Shown: positions 19,167-28,097, counted from the stretch's first letter. The stretch: DNA of 53,603 bases from Deltaproteobacteria bacterium (GCA_021413675.1 JAIOQA010000358.1:1-53603); one strand, 5' to 3'. The notes: generated by a model not told the origin, from the sequence alone. Program-made: numbers and translations.

Positions 19167-19847
19167 CTACAGCTTGCGGTAGATGCCGACGACGATGCCG
19201 ATGATGTCGATCTGCTTGAAGTCGGCGCGCCGCACGATGATCGGCGACATGTTCGAGTTGGCCGGCTGGAACCGGATGTGGTCGGCCTCGGGGAAGTAGC
19301 GCTTCACCGTGGCCTCGCCCTCGATCATCGCGACCACGATCTCACCGCGGCCGGCGGTCGGCGTCTTCTTCACGAAGACGTAATCGCCGTCGAAGATGCC
19401 GTCCTCGATCATCGACTCGCCGACGATGCGCAGGCCGAACACCTCGCGGTGACCGCCGATCAGCACGCGGTCGATCTTGACCGTGTCCTGGACGTTCTCG
19501 ACCGCGAGGATCGGCTGGCCTGCGGCGACGCGACCGAGGATCGGCACCTCGCACATCTCGCCGCCGTCGTCCGCGAGGAACTCGGCGTTCGAGGTCGGGC
19601 GGCGCAGCGGGATCACGTCGGCGGGCGGCGGGGTGGTGATGGGGCGCATCGCGCGGGACTTGAGGTCCTCGCGGCGCAGCACGCCCTTCTTCTCCAGCGC
19701 CTTGAGGTGATCGTTGACGCCATTCGTCGAGCGGATCCCGAAGTGCTCGCCGATCTCGCGCAGCGTCGGCGGGAAGCCGCGCTCGCTGATCGAGGCCGAG
19801 ATGTAATCGAGGATCTTCTGCTGACGGTCAGTGAGTAAGTCGGCCAT
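19167..19847 (-). CDS. lexA: LexA repressor (SOS regulator, S24 self-cleaving)
   Basis: 226 residues from the ATG at 19847 (MADLLTDRQQKILDY). The ORF is open six codons further, but the LexA fold begins here. The winged helix-turn-helix (1-65) contains GFPPTLREIGEHFGIRSTNGV. The cleavage site is A-A-G-Q-P near residue 110, in VAAGQPI. The latent peptidase has the catalytic serine in GESMIEDGI (about 145) and the lysine in EATVKRYF (about 183). It represses DNA-damage genes and cleaves itself with RecA filaments. The tandem boxes on its own promoter (19871-19904) indicate autoregulation. It is divergent from the HEAT-like gene. Confidence 0.97.
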   Translation of the reverse strand: MADLLTDRQQKILDYISASISERGFPPTLREIGEHFGIRSTNGVNDHLKALEKKGVLRREDLKSRAMRPITTPPPADVIPLRRPTSNAEFLADDGGEMCEVPILGRVAAGQPILAVENVQDTVKIDRVLIGGHREVFGLRIVGESMIEDGIFDGDYVFVKKTPTAGRGEIVVAMIEGEATVKRYFPEADHIRFQPANSNMSPIIVRRADFKQIDIIGIVVGIYRKL

Positions 19848-19870
19848 GTTTGTGTTCTTCCCCACGCCTA

Positions 19871-19912
19871 CTGAACGGATTCACCGTACTGAACACCTGG
19901 TTCGACTGTCAA
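19871..19912 (-). promoter_or_regulatory. lexA promoter overlapped by two candidate SOS boxes
   Basis: On the minus strand TTGACA (19912-19907), an 18-base spacer and TACGGT (19888-19883) form a promoter. One box, CGAACCAGGTGTTCAG (19904-19889), fills the spacer. A second, CGGTGAATCCGTTCAG (19886-19871), covers the -10 box and start region. Both end in GTTCAG and their GTTCAG ends are 18 bases apart. GTTCAG is the conserved half of the LexA box reported for Myxococcus. Fit to that longer consensus is about 13-14 of 17. Confidence 0.7.
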
Positions 19913-19985
19913 ATTTTTCGCCTGAATCGCGTGCGAATTTTGTTCGGCGCTGGCAGCCAACCTCGCGGACGCGCACGATCGCCGG

Positions 19986-20834
19986 GTGCTGGTCGGGCCG
20001 CTCGCGCTGATGTTGCCGCTGCTGCTGTCGGGCACCGACGCGGCGGTCGACGCCTACCAGCGGGGCGATCTCGACGAGGTCGCCCGCATGGGGGGCCAGG
20101 TCGGGGCCGCCGGGATCGAGGCGATGCTGGCCGCCCACCCCGACGCCGCGTTGACCGCCGCCGCCGGCGCGACCGATCGCGCCGAGCTGCTCGCGCCGCT
20201 CGCCTCGCTGGCGGGCAGCTGGGACCGGACGCGCGCCGCACCCGCCGCGGCCACCGCCGCCGCGATCGCCGCCGGCCTCGCGCAGCTCCCGGTCGAGGCC
20301 GAGGACCTCGCCGAGACCGGCCGCGCCTGGCGCGCGCTGGCGATGCGCGCCGATCGCTGGGCCGACGTCCGCGTGCACGCGCTCGAGGTCGCCGCGGCGA
20401 TCGCCCACGCGACCAGCGCCGACGATCTCGGCTACGACCTCGCGCTCCTCACCGATGGCGATCCCGAGGTCCGCCGGGCCGCCGCCGAGCTGGTGCCGCA
20501 GCCGGCACCGCCCGCCGCGCGCGCGCCGCTCGCCGCCGTGGTCGCGCGCGATCGCGATCCGATCGTGGCGCTGGCCGCGGCCCAGGCGCTGTGCGGCGAT
20601 CTCGGCTTTGGCGATCCGCCCGCGCCGATCCTCGCCGCGCTCGGCGACGCCGGCCTGGCCCGGCTGCGCGCGCTCGCAGTCGATCCGCCGACGGACGCGC
20701 CCGGGCCGGCGCTCGTCGACGCCGCGCGCTGCCTCGCCGCCGATCGCGATCCGGCGAGCGCGACCGCGGTGCGCGCCCTGGTCAACCACGGGCCGCGCGC
20801 GCTGCGCGGCGCGATCAATCGCCTGCGGCGATAG
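19986..20834 (+). CDS. HEAT-repeat-like exported protein, unknown function
   Basis: 282 residues from a GTG at 19986; an ATG at 20010 is also possible. A short hydrophobic N-terminus (LVGPLALMLPLLLSGTDAA) looks like a signal peptide. The rest is Ala-rich and helical, with phrases such as DGDPEVRRAAAELVPQ and DRDPIVALAAAQALCG that are HEAT/PBS-lyase-type repeat units, so a helical solenoid for protein binding is likely. It is divergent from lexA, and its last 20 bases overlap the end of the convergent symporter gene. A role in the SOS response is not indicated beyond the shared intergenic region. Confidence 0.65.
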   Translation: MLVGPLALMLPLLLSGTDAAVDAYQRGDLDEVARMGGQVGAAGIEAMLAAHPDAALTAAAGATDRAELLAPLASLAGSWDRTRAAPAAATAAAIAAGLAQLPVEAEDLAETGRAWRALAMRADRWADVRVHALEVAAAIAHATSADDLGYDLALLTDGDPEVRRAAAELVPQPAPPAARAPLAAVVARDRDPIVALAAAQALCGDLGFGDPPAPILAALGDAGLARLRALAVDPPTDAPGPALVDAARCLAADRDPASATAVRALVNHGPRALRGAINRLRR

Positions 20835-22128
20835 CGCGGGTGCGCGGATCGAGCGCGGTCGCGAGCGCCTGATCGTCGCGCTGCCCGACCCACCGCGCCA
20901 CCACCAGCGTCGCGACCGCGTTGCCGACGATGTTGGTCAGCGCGCGCGCCTCGGACATGAAGCGATCGATGCCGAGGATCAGCGCCAGCCCCGCGACCGG
21001 CACGTGGCCGACCGCCGACAGGGTCGCGCCGAGGACGATGAAACCCGAGCCGGTGACGCCGGCCGCGCCCTTCGACGTCAAGAGCAGCACGCCGAGCAGC
21101 TCGAGCTGGTGCTGCAGATCGAGCGGCGTGTTGGTGGCCTGCGCGATGAACACCGCGGCCATCGTCAGGTAGATCGCGGTGCCGTCGAGGTTGAACGAGT
21201 AGCCCGCGGGCACGACCAGGCCGACCACGCCCTTGTCGGCGCCGGCCTTCTCGAGCTTCAGCATCATGCGCGGCAGCGCCGCCTCCGACGACGACGTGCC
21301 GAGCACGATGAACAGCTCGTCCTTGAGGTAGGCGATCAGCCGGAGCACCGAGAAGCCGTGGACCCGCGCGATCGCGCCGAGCACGCCGAGGACGAACACC
21401 AGGCACGCGCCGTAGAAGCACGCCATCATCTCGCCGAGCGAGGTCAGCGTGCCGAGCCCGTACTTGCCGATCGTGAAGGCCATCGCGCCGAACGCGCCGA
21501 TCGGCGCGACCTTCATGATCATCCCGATGATCTTGAACAGCACCGCCGAGACCCGCTCGACCAGATCGAGCACCGGCTTGCCGCGCTCGCCGACGTTGTG
21601 CAGCGCGACGCCGAACAGGATCGCGACGAACAGGATCGGCAGGACCTCGCCGTTGGCGAAGCCACCGAACAGGCTGTCGGGGATGATGCCGAGCAGGAAG
21701 TCGGTGGTGGACTTCAGCTTGCCGGGCCCGGTGTAGTCGACGAGCCCGCTGGTGTCGAGCGTGTGCGGGTCGACGTTCATGCCGCCGCCGGGCGCGAAGA
21801 CGTTGACGATGACCAGGCCGATCACCAGCGCCAGCGTCGAGACGATCTCGAAGTACAGGAGCGCGAGGCCGCCGGTCTTGCCCAGCGCCTTCATGTCGCG
21901 CATGCCGGCGATGCCGATCACGACCGTGCAGAACACGACCGGCGCGATCGTCATCTTGACGAGCTTGATGAAGCCGTCGCCGAGCGGCTTGCACGCGGCG
22001 CCGGCCTCGGGCCACCCGTGGCCGATCACGATGCCGAGCGCGATCGCGCACAGCACCTGGAAGTACAGCGACTCGTAGAAGCGCCGCGCGGGCACCACCA
22101 CGTGCGCCGGCGGGATCGCTTCGCTCAT
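20815..22128 (-). CDS. Dicarboxylate/amino acid:cation symporter (DctA/GltP family, DAACS)
   Basis: 437 residues, about the family length, with eight membrane helices and two hairpin loops. Diagnostic phrases are VKMTIAPVVFCTVVIGIA, the serine-rich GTSSSEAALPRM (hairpin HP1, about 285-296), GYSFNLDGTAIYLTM (about 320-334, helix 7 region) and SKGAAGVTGSGFIVLGATL (HP2, about 365-383). The resemblance to DctA is closer than to GltP in the SSEAALP and NLDGT forms, so a C4-dicarboxylate is a likely substrate. The ATG at 22128 lies 16 bases after the KAS III stop, so the two genes probably share a transcript. The 3' end overlaps the HEAT-like gene. Confidence 0.93.
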   Translation of the reverse strand: MSEAIPPAHVVVPARRFYESLYFQVLCAIALGIVIGHGWPEAGAACKPLGDGFIKLVKMTIAPVVFCTVVIGIAGMRDMKALGKTGGLALLYFEIVSTLALVIGLVIVNVFAPGGGMNVDPHTLDTSGLVDYTGPGKLKSTTDFLLGIIPDSLFGGFANGEVLPILFVAILFGVALHNVGERGKPVLDLVERVSAVLFKIIGMIMKVAPIGAFGAMAFTIGKYGLGTLTSLGEMMACFYGACLVFVLGVLGAIARVHGFSVLRLIAYLKDELFIVLGTSSSEAALPRMMLKLEKAGADKGVVGLVVPAGYSFNLDGTAIYLTMAAVFIAQATNTPLDLQHQLELLGVLLLTSKGAAGVTGSGFIVLGATLSAVGHVPVAGLALILGIDRFMSEARALTNIVGNAVATLVVARWVGQRDDQALATALDPRTRAIAAGD

Positions 22129-22144
22129 GTCGTTTGCGGGGGGC

Positions 22145-23200
22145 TCAGACCTGGAAGATCGCCGCGCCCCAGGTGAAGCCCGACCCGAACACCGAGGTCA
22201 GGATCCGGTCGCCCTTCTTCACCTTGCCCTGCTGGCGCCAGTAGTCGATCGTCAGCGGCACCGTCGCGGCGGTGGTGTTGCCGTAGAACTGGATCGTGTT
22301 GAGCGCCTTCTCGGGCGGGATCTTCGCGAACTCGACGACCTTCTCGTTGATCCGCAGGTTGGCCTGGTGGGGCACGAACCAGGTGATGTCGTCCCAGGTC
22401 ATGCCGGTGACCGCGAGCGCCTTCTGGCTCGACATCACCATGCCGCGGATGGCGTTCAGGAAGACCCGCTTGCCGTCCATGTGCGGGTACATGAGCTTGT
22501 TGTTGTCGCGATCCTTCGGATCGTAGTCGAGGTACGGCAGGCGCTTGATCTCGTAGATCTTGAGGTTGAGATCGTTGGCGCCCGAGCCGTCGGCGTAGGC
22601 CGCGGTGTAGAGCACGCCCGAGCGCGCGTCGTCGGTGTCCTGGGGGCCGAGGACCATCGCGCTGGCGCCGTCGCCGAACAGCACGGTGACGTCGCGGCCG
22701 CGGGTGGTGAAGTCGAGCGAGTGGCTGTGGAGCTCGGCGCCGACCAGGAGCACGCGCTTGTAGACGCCGGTCTTGATGAGGGCGTCGGCCATCTGCAGGC
22801 CGTAGACGAACGACGAGCACTGCTGGCGGATGTCGTAGCAGGCGCAGTTGCCGCCGGAGATGCCGAGCTTCTGCTGCAGCACCACGCCGGTGCCGGGGAA
22901 GTGGAAGTCCGGCGACAGCGACCCGAAGATGATGCAGTCGATCTCGCTGGCGGCGACGCCGGCGTCGGCGAGCGCGCGCTGCGAGGCCTGGAGCGCCAGA
23001 TCGCTGGTCGAGGTCTGGCCATCGTTGGCGACGTAGCGGCGCTCGCGGATGCCGGTGCGCTGCTGGATCCAGGCGTCGTCGGTCTGGATCGTCGGCTCGG
23101 CCTGACGCTCGTGGCGCTCGTTGAGGAAGCGCAGCTCGTCGTTGGTGACGATGCGGTCGGGGACGTACGAGCCGATGCCGAGGACCTGCGTGCGGATCAT
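22145..23200 (-). CDS. 3-oxoacyl-ACP synthase III (KAS III/FabH-like)
   Basis: 351 residues from the ATG at 23200 (MIRTQVLGIGSYVP); the longer open frame upstream is discarded because the thiolase fold starts here. Catalytic residues are all present: Cys in DIRQQCSSFVYG (about 121), His in WFVPHQANLRI (about 272) and Asn in FYGNTTAATVP (about 305). It condenses an acyl-CoA starter with malonyl-ACP. No acpP, fabD or fabG adjoins it, and an insertion around DLNLKIYEIKRLPYLDYD sets it apart from housekeeping FabH. It may therefore be a paralog for a special starter unit or for a secondary metabolite. It is transcribed just ahead of the symporter gene. Confidence 0.93.
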   Translation of the reverse strand: MIRTQVLGIGSYVPDRIVTNDELRFLNERHERQAEPTIQTDDAWIQQRTGIRERRYVANDGQTSTSDLALQASQRALADAGVAASEIDCIIFGSLSPDFHFPGTGVVLQQKLGISGGNCACYDIRQQCSSFVYGLQMADALIKTGVYKRVLLVGAELHSHSLDFTTRGRDVTVLFGDGASAMVLGPQDTDDARSGVLYTAAYADGSGANDLNLKIYEIKRLPYLDYDPKDRDNNKLMYPHMDGKRVFLNAIRGMVMSSQKALAVTGMTWDDITWFVPHQANLRINEKVVEFAKIPPEKALNTIQFYGNTTAATVPLTIDYWRQQGKVKKGDRILTSVFGSGFTWGAAIFQV

Positions 23201-23312
23201 CGGGCGTTGGTACTCCGGCGCCGCACGATTTCCAAGCGCAGGTGACCATCTCCCGTCGACGCAACGCGCCAAACCCTGGCGCCCTGGCGCGGTTTGAGGC
23301 AGGTTTGTCGCG

Positions 23313-25268
23313 ATGCGCGCACGGATCGCGACGCTCGCGCTCATGCTCGGCCTGGGGCTGGGCGTCGCGCAGCTGGCGCGCGCGGATCTGCTGGTGCTGG
23401 ACGGGCGAGCACCGCTCACCCTGCCCGGCCCGGCGCTCTACGATCGGATGTGCAGCCCGTGCCACGGCGCGGCCGGCGACGGGCGCGGCCCCGCGGCGCC
23501 GTGGCTGTGGCCGCGGCCCCGCGACTTCACCGCGGCGGCGTTCAAGTGGCGCTCGACGCCGGTCGGCCAGCCGCCGACCGACGCGGATCTCGCGGCGACG
23601 ATCCGGTTCGGCGCGCCGGGCACGAGCATGCCCGGGTTCGCGGCGGTGCTCGGGGACGACGAGATCACGCAGCTGGTCGGGGTCGTGCGCGCGTTCGGAC
23701 CGGCGGGCGCGCCATCGAAGCCCATGCGTCCCCCGCCGCCCGCGCCGACCGGCGATCTCGCGGCGCGCGGCCTCGCGCTCTGGACCTCGCTCGGCTGCGT
23801 GGCCTGCCACGGCACGGGCCGCGGCGATGGCCCGGCCGCCGCCGCGCTCGGCGAGCGCGCGCCCTACGATCTCACCGCCGAGCCGCTGCGCCGACCGCGG
23901 CCCGGCGAGGACGACGCGGCGATCGACGCCGCGCTGTACGCGAGCATCGCGACCGGCCTCGACGGCACGCCGATGCCGGGCTCGGATCGGCCGGCGCCCG
24001 AGCTGTGGGCGCTGGTCGCGTACGTCGACACGATCCGCTACCGCGGGCCGATCGCGCAGAACGCGCAGGCGCTGCCGTCGCGGGCGATCGCGAACGATCG
24101 CGCGGCCTCATTCGCGGCGGGGTACTGGCCCGGCGCAGGCGCGCCCGAGGAGGCGGTGCTGTTCGGGGGCGCGATCGATCCGATGGGCCCGCCCCCGCCC
24201 TCGCTCGCGCCCGCGGAGGCGTCGCTGTCGGAGCGGCAGTGCGCGCGCTGCCACGCCAAGCAGGCGCGCGAGTGGACCGGCACGATCCATTCGCAGGCCG
24301 GCTCGCCCGGGCTCATCGCGCAGATCCTCCGGCCCGGCTTTGACATGGCGCCGAAGGCGATCGAGTCGTGCCAGCGCTGCCACGGCCCGCTCGCCGAGCA
24401 GCAGCCGACGCGGCCGATCTTCGATCCCGCGCTGCGCGCCGAGGGCGTGACCTGCGCGGCCTGCCACGTGCGCGGCTGGACGCGCCACGGCCCGCCGCTG
24501 CTCGCGCCGTCGCTGTTGCAGAACCCGGGCTACCCGCTCGCCACGCTCGCGATCTACGAGCGCGCCGACTTCTGCTTGCCCTGTCACCAGCTGCCGGCGC
24601 GGCTCGCGGTCAACGGGCGGCCGCTGCTCGACACGTATCGCGAGTGGTTGACCGGGCCGTACATGAAGCGCGGCATCCAGTGCCAGAGCTGCCACATGCC
24701 CAACCGCGAGCACACGTGGAAGGGCGTGCACGACCCCGACACGTTCCGCCAGGGCATCAAGCTCGAGGCGATCGCCGCGCGCACGCCGGGCGGCGCGGTC
24801 AACGCGCGCGCGCGCGTCACCAACGTCGGCGCCGGGCACTTCCTGCCGACGACACCGACGCCGGCGGCGTGGCTGCGCATCACGCTGGTCGATGCGGCCG
24901 GTCGCGCGATCGCCGGCGCGCGCGCCGAGAAGCGCCTCGGCCGCGCGATCGAGTTCAAGGACGGCGGCTGGCACGAGCTCGAGGACACCCGCATCCCGCC
25001 CGGCGGCTCGCGCGAGCTCGCGGGCGCGTGGGCCGACGGCCGCGTCGCGGAGGCGGTCGCGGCGCGGATCTCGATCGAGGTCCACCCCGACGACTACTAC
25101 GAGGGCTTCTACCAGCGCGCCCTGAAGGGGAAGCTCGCGCCGGCGAACCGCGCGCTGTACGAGGCGGCGCTCACGCGCGCGCAGGGCTCGTACTACGTGG
25201 CCGAGACTCGCGACGTGCCGCTCACGACGCCTTCTTCGCCTTCGCCGCGAGCAGCTCCGGGTAGGTGA
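23313..25268 (+). CDS. Seven-heme c-type cytochrome: two monoheme domains fused to a pentaheme module
   Basis: 651 residues with signal peptide MRARIATLALMLGLGLGVAQLARA. There are seven CxxCH sites: CSPCH (about 47), CVACH (162), CARCH (310), CQRCH (353), CAACH (380), CLPCH (421) and CQSCH (457). The first two sit in class I cytochrome c domains, each ended by a methionine ligand phrase (TSMPGFAAVL; TPMPGSD). The last five form a cytochrome c554-like multiheme module. The C-terminal 150 residues are a beta-rich domain (HFLPTTPTPAAWLRITL). It is a periplasmic or outer-surface electron carrier; donor and acceptor are unknown. No cytochrome maturation genes are nearby. The gene end overlaps the convergent diguanylate cyclase by 47 bases. 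Confidence 0.9.
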   Translation: MRARIATLALMLGLGLGVAQLARADLLVLDGRAPLTLPGPALYDRMCSPCHGAAGDGRGPAAPWLWPRPRDFTAAAFKWRSTPVGQPPTDADLAATIRFGAPGTSMPGFAAVLGDDEITQLVGVVRAFGPAGAPSKPMRPPPPAPTGDLAARGLALWTSLGCVACHGTGRGDGPAAAALGERAPYDLTAEPLRRPRPGEDDAAIDAALYASIATGLDGTPMPGSDRPAPELWALVAYVDTIRYRGPIAQNAQALPSRAIANDRAASFAAGYWPGAGAPEEAVLFGGAIDPMGPPPPSLAPAEASLSERQCARCHAKQAREWTGTIHSQAGSPGLIAQILRPGFDMAPKAIESCQRCHGPLAEQQPTRPIFDPALRAEGVTCAACHVRGWTRHGPPLLAPSLLQNPGYPLATLAIYERADFCLPCHQLPARLAVNGRPLLDTYREWLTGPYMKRGIQCQSCHMPNREHTWKGVHDPDTFRQGIKLEAIAARTPGGAVNARARVTNVGAGHFLPTTPTPAAWLRITLVDAAGRAIAGARAEKRLGRAIEFKDGGWHELEDTRIPPGGSRELAGAWADGRVAEAVAARISIEVHPDDYYEGFYQRALKGKLAPANRALYEAALTRAQGSYYVAETRDVPLTTPSSPSPRAAPGR

Positions 25269-27438
25269 CCACGCGGTTCCGACCGCTGTGCTTGGCGTGG
25301 TAGAGCGCCGCGTCGGCGTGCTCGATGAGCTGCGCGCGATCGGCGCCGTCCTGCGGGAACGCGGCGACGCCGATCGACATCGTGACCTGGAACGGGCCCT
25401 TGTCGCTCTCGAGCACCAGCTTGGCGACCTCCTGGCGCATGCGATCGCCGACCTGGCGGGCCTGCTCGACGTCGGCGCTCTCGAGCACGACGACGAACTC
25501 CTCGCCGCCGTAGCGCGCGGTGATGTCGATCTTGCGCGCGACGTCCTGGAGCACGCGCGCGACCCGGCGCAGCACCTCGTCGCCGACCGGGTGGCCGTAG
25601 GTGTCGTTGACCTTCTTGAAGTGATCGACATCGGTGAGCAGCACCGCGGCCTTGTGGCCGTGGCGCGCGGCGCGCTCGAGCAGCTCGCGGAACCGCTCCT
25701 GGAACGTGCGGTGGTTGGTGAGCCCGGTCAGGCCATCGGTCGTGGCCATCGTCTCCATCTTCTTGTAGAGCTGACCGTTCTCGATCGAGACCGCGACCTG
25801 GGTCGCGATCACGGTCAGCATCTCGCGTACGTCCTTGCCGAAGCGCTTCTCGGCGCGGGCGAGCAGCGTGAACGTGCCGACCGGCTCGTCGGCGGCGAGC
25901 AGCGGCAGCACCAGGAGCGAGCGCGCCTCGGTGAGCTTCACCTTCTTGGTGTAGACCGGCGCGGTGACCTCGCGCGGCTCGCCGCCGGCGGGCAGGTAGT
26001 GGCGGTTCTTGACCACCATCGAGGCCAGGCCGGCGTTGTCCTTGAACTCGAGATCCTTGACCGCGGCCTCCTCGAGCACGCCCTCGCCGCCCGGGCGCAC
26101 GCGGGTCGCGGCCACGCGGTGGCGCGCGGTGTCCTTGTCGTAGAGCGCGATCACCGCGGCGTCCCAGTCGACGATCATCGCGGCGGCGTCGAACGCGCTC
26201 TCCATGACCTGCTCGAGGGTCAGCGCGCGGCCGAGCATCGCGGCCGCCTGGAAGAACCGCTCGTGCTCGTACTTCGATCGCTCGACCGCGCGGAAGACCT
26301 GCTCCGACTGCACCGTGCGCAGCACCTGCTGGCAGGCCTCGGTCAGCAGATCGCGATCGCGTTCGTCGAACGGCTGGGCGCGATCGGCGCACAGCACGCC
26401 GCGCAGGTGCATGCCCTCGAGCACCGGCACGCCGAGGAACGCGGAGCCGGCGTGGGCCCCGCCCTCGTAGTACGGCAGCTGGCCGGCCTTGGTCGCGCCG
26501 ACGATCACCGCCTGGCGATCGCGCACGACAGCGCCGACGATGCCGGCGGCGCCGAGCCGGGTGCGCTCGGTGACCTCGTCGGCGTCGGAGGCGATCTCCT
26601 TGAGGCGGAGGCCGCCGTTCGCGTCGTCGAGCCAGAGCAAGGCGACGGTGCGCGCGCCGAGCGAGCGCTTGACGGTGGCGAGCACCCACGCGGCCGCGTC
26701 GCTGATGACCTGCGCGCCGCCGGCGGCGAGCAGGTGCTCTTCCTCGTCGCGCGGGCGCGCGGCGCGGCTGGTCGGCCCGAGCGCCGCGGCGATGAGCCGG
26801 TAGTCGCGCGCCGAGGCGCGCTGGGCCTCGACCTCGCGCAGGAGCCGCGCGGCGCGGCGAGCGCGCTGGCGGCTGACGAGCCCGCGCAACAGCAGCGCGT
26901 GCGCGGCGGCGGCGCCGACGAGGAAGCCGAGGTGGACCGCGGCGGCGACGCCGGCCTCGCGGGTGCCGGCGCGCGCCGCGACCGCGCCTTCCAGCAGCAC
27001 CGCCGCGCCGACCGCGACGATCGCGCCGGGGCGCGACATCACCGTGACCGCGAACGCGATCACGCCATAGAGGAGCGGATAGAGCGGCGACTCGGCGCCG
27101 CCGGTGACCGACAGCGCCGCGAACGCTCCGGCGACCAGCGCCAGCGCGATCTCGATGTCGGCGAGATCGCCGCTGACCCGCAGCCAGAACGACACGCGCT
27201 GGGCGCGCGCGCTGGGCGGCGCGAACCCGAGGCGGCGCGCGACCGCGGCGATCACGAACGCCGCGATGAAGACGATGACGACGATCGGCGCGAGCGGCGG
27301 CCGCGGCGCGAGCACCGCGGCGCCATCGATCGTGCCGGCGGCGATCAGCGCGCACGCCAGCGCGCCGACGATCGCGCCGCCCGCGACCGCGCCGGCGCGG
27401 GCCAGGCCGCGCCGCAGGCGGGCCAGCGGTGCGGTCAC
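25222..27438 (-). CDS. Diguanylate cyclase: membrane domain, two GAF domains and GGDEF
   Basis: 738 residues from a GTG at 27438 that overlaps the TGA of the ftsB-like gene (GTGA), so translation is probably coupled; the longer open frame upstream lies over that gene in another frame. The N-terminal 190 residues hold several membrane helices (GAIVGALACALIAAG, IVVIVFIAAFVIAAV). Two GAF-like domains follow (about 255-390 and 420-560). The GGDEF domain (about 575-730) has DVDHFKKVNDTYGHPVGDEVL and the active-site form RYGGEEF near residue 643, so cyclic di-GMP synthesis is expected. No RxxD inhibitory site was located with confidence. It links cyclic di-GMP signalling with a division-type gene. 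Confidence 0.92.
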   Translation of the reverse strand: MTAPLARLRRGLARAGAVAGGAIVGALACALIAAGTIDGAAVLAPRPPLAPIVVIVFIAAFVIAAVARRLGFAPPSARAQRVSFWLRVSGDLADIEIALALVAGAFAALSVTGGAESPLYPLLYGVIAFAVTVMSRPGAIVAVGAAVLLEGAVAARAGTREAGVAAAVHLGFLVGAAAAHALLLRGLVSRQRARRAARLLREVEAQRASARDYRLIAAALGPTSRAARPRDEEEHLLAAGGAQVISDAAAWVLATVKRSLGARTVALLWLDDANGGLRLKEIASDADEVTERTRLGAAGIVGAVVRDRQAVIVGATKAGQLPYYEGGAHAGSAFLGVPVLEGMHLRGVLCADRAQPFDERDRDLLTEACQQVLRTVQSEQVFRAVERSKYEHERFFQAAAMLGRALTLEQVMESAFDAAAMIVDWDAAVIALYDKDTARHRVAATRVRPGGEGVLEEAAVKDLEFKDNAGLASMVVKNRHYLPAGGEPREVTAPVYTKKVKLTEARSLLVLPLLAADEPVGTFTLLARAEKRFGKDVREMLTVIATQVAVSIENGQLYKKMETMATTDGLTGLTNHRTFQERFRELLERAARHGHKAAVLLTDVDHFKKVNDTYGHPVGDEVLRRVARVLQDVARKIDITARYGGEEFVVVLESADVEQARQVGDRMRQEVAKLVLESDKGPFQVTMSIGVAAFPQDGADRAQLIEHADAALYHAKHSGRNRVVTYPELLAAKAKKAS

Positions 27439-27728
27439 GGCTGCACCCGCAGCACGACCTCGCCCGGGTACACCAGGCCGAGCTCGTCGCGCGCGTGATC
27501 GATGATCGCGCGCGCGTCGGTGCGCAGCGCCGCGACCTCGCGCTCGAGCTGCGCGTTCTCGTGCGCGAGCCGGGCGATCTCGGCGTTGGTCGCGTCGAGC
27601 TGACCGCGCAGCTTGTCGACCCGCTCGTCGCTGGTCGTGCGCCACGGCAGATAGGCGATCGCGACCGCGATCGCGAGGGCCAGCCCGACGCGCGCCCCCC
27701 AGCGGCGCCACGCGGGCGGAACATACAT
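27435..27728 (-). CDS. FtsB/DivIC-like septum formation initiator
   Basis: 97 residues from the ATG at 27728 (MYVPPAWRRWG); a GTG at 27749 is in frame. One membrane helix (about 12-30) is followed by a leucine-zipper-like coiled coil (ERVDKLRGQLDATNAEIARL, AQLEREVAAL). The typical C-terminal phrase ARDELGLVYPGEVVLRV matches the FtsB/DivIC ending, in which a helix is followed by L-G-hh-xPGE. FtsB bridges the divisome with FtsL and FtsQ. Neither of these nor enolase is nearby, so this may be a paralog. The stop overlaps the start of the diguanylate cyclase gene. Confidence 0.85.
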   Translation of the reverse strand: MYVPPAWRRWGARVGLALAIAVAIAYLPWRTTSDERVDKLRGQLDATNAEIARLAHENAQLEREVAALRTDARAIIDHARDELGLVYPGEVVLRVQP

Positions 27729-27910
27729 GTCCGCGAGGACCTTCCGCACCGTGGGTCGATTTACGGGCGGCCGGGGTCGCGCGGCAACTTTTCACCCCGA
27801 TCCGGTTTTGCCTACATGTGGAGCAGTGACGCGGTCTTATGCCCCCGGGATCGGCACGATCGCCACTCCGGAGGCCGGTCAGCGTCGGAGGCTGGTCCTA
27901 CCCTTGGACC

Positions 27911-28090
27911 ATGAGCCGAGTCGCACGAGGAACGCTGCCGCCGCAGGCGTCGTCCCCGGAGGGGTTGGCGTCTGCATCCGTACGAGATCGATCGGTCCTG
28001 TGCCCCGGGTGCGGGATCGTGATGCAGCGAGAGCACGCGCTCTACCGCTGCGTGCTCTGCGGTCATCGCGACCGCGCCAACGGGGGCTGA
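27911..28090 (+). CDS. Small zinc-ribbon protein
   Basis: 59 residues from the ATG at 27911 (MSRVARGTL). The C-terminal half has C-P-G-C-G, then 13 residues, then C-V-L-C-G-H, a classic paired CxxC zinc ribbon. The N-terminal part is unstructured. It ends seven bases before the stop of the convergent propeller gene. Function unknown; DNA or RNA binding is possible by analogy with other small ribbons. The start is not supported by a clear ribosome binding site. Confidence 0.5.
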   Translation: MSRVARGTLPPQASSPEGLASASVRDRSVLCPGCGIVMQREHALYRCVLCGHRDRANGG

Positions 28091-28097
28091 TCGCGCC

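Noticed and set aside
18988..19204. Short plus-strand frames between the TonB-family gene and lexA
   Set aside because: No ribosome site or domain, Arg/Pro-biased composition, and overlap with the lexA 3' end.
25193..27724. Minus-strand frame of 843 codons overlapping the diguanylate cyclase in another frame
   Set aside because: The cyclase frame carries GGEEF and GAF phrases. The other frame is an Arg/Ala-rich shadow.
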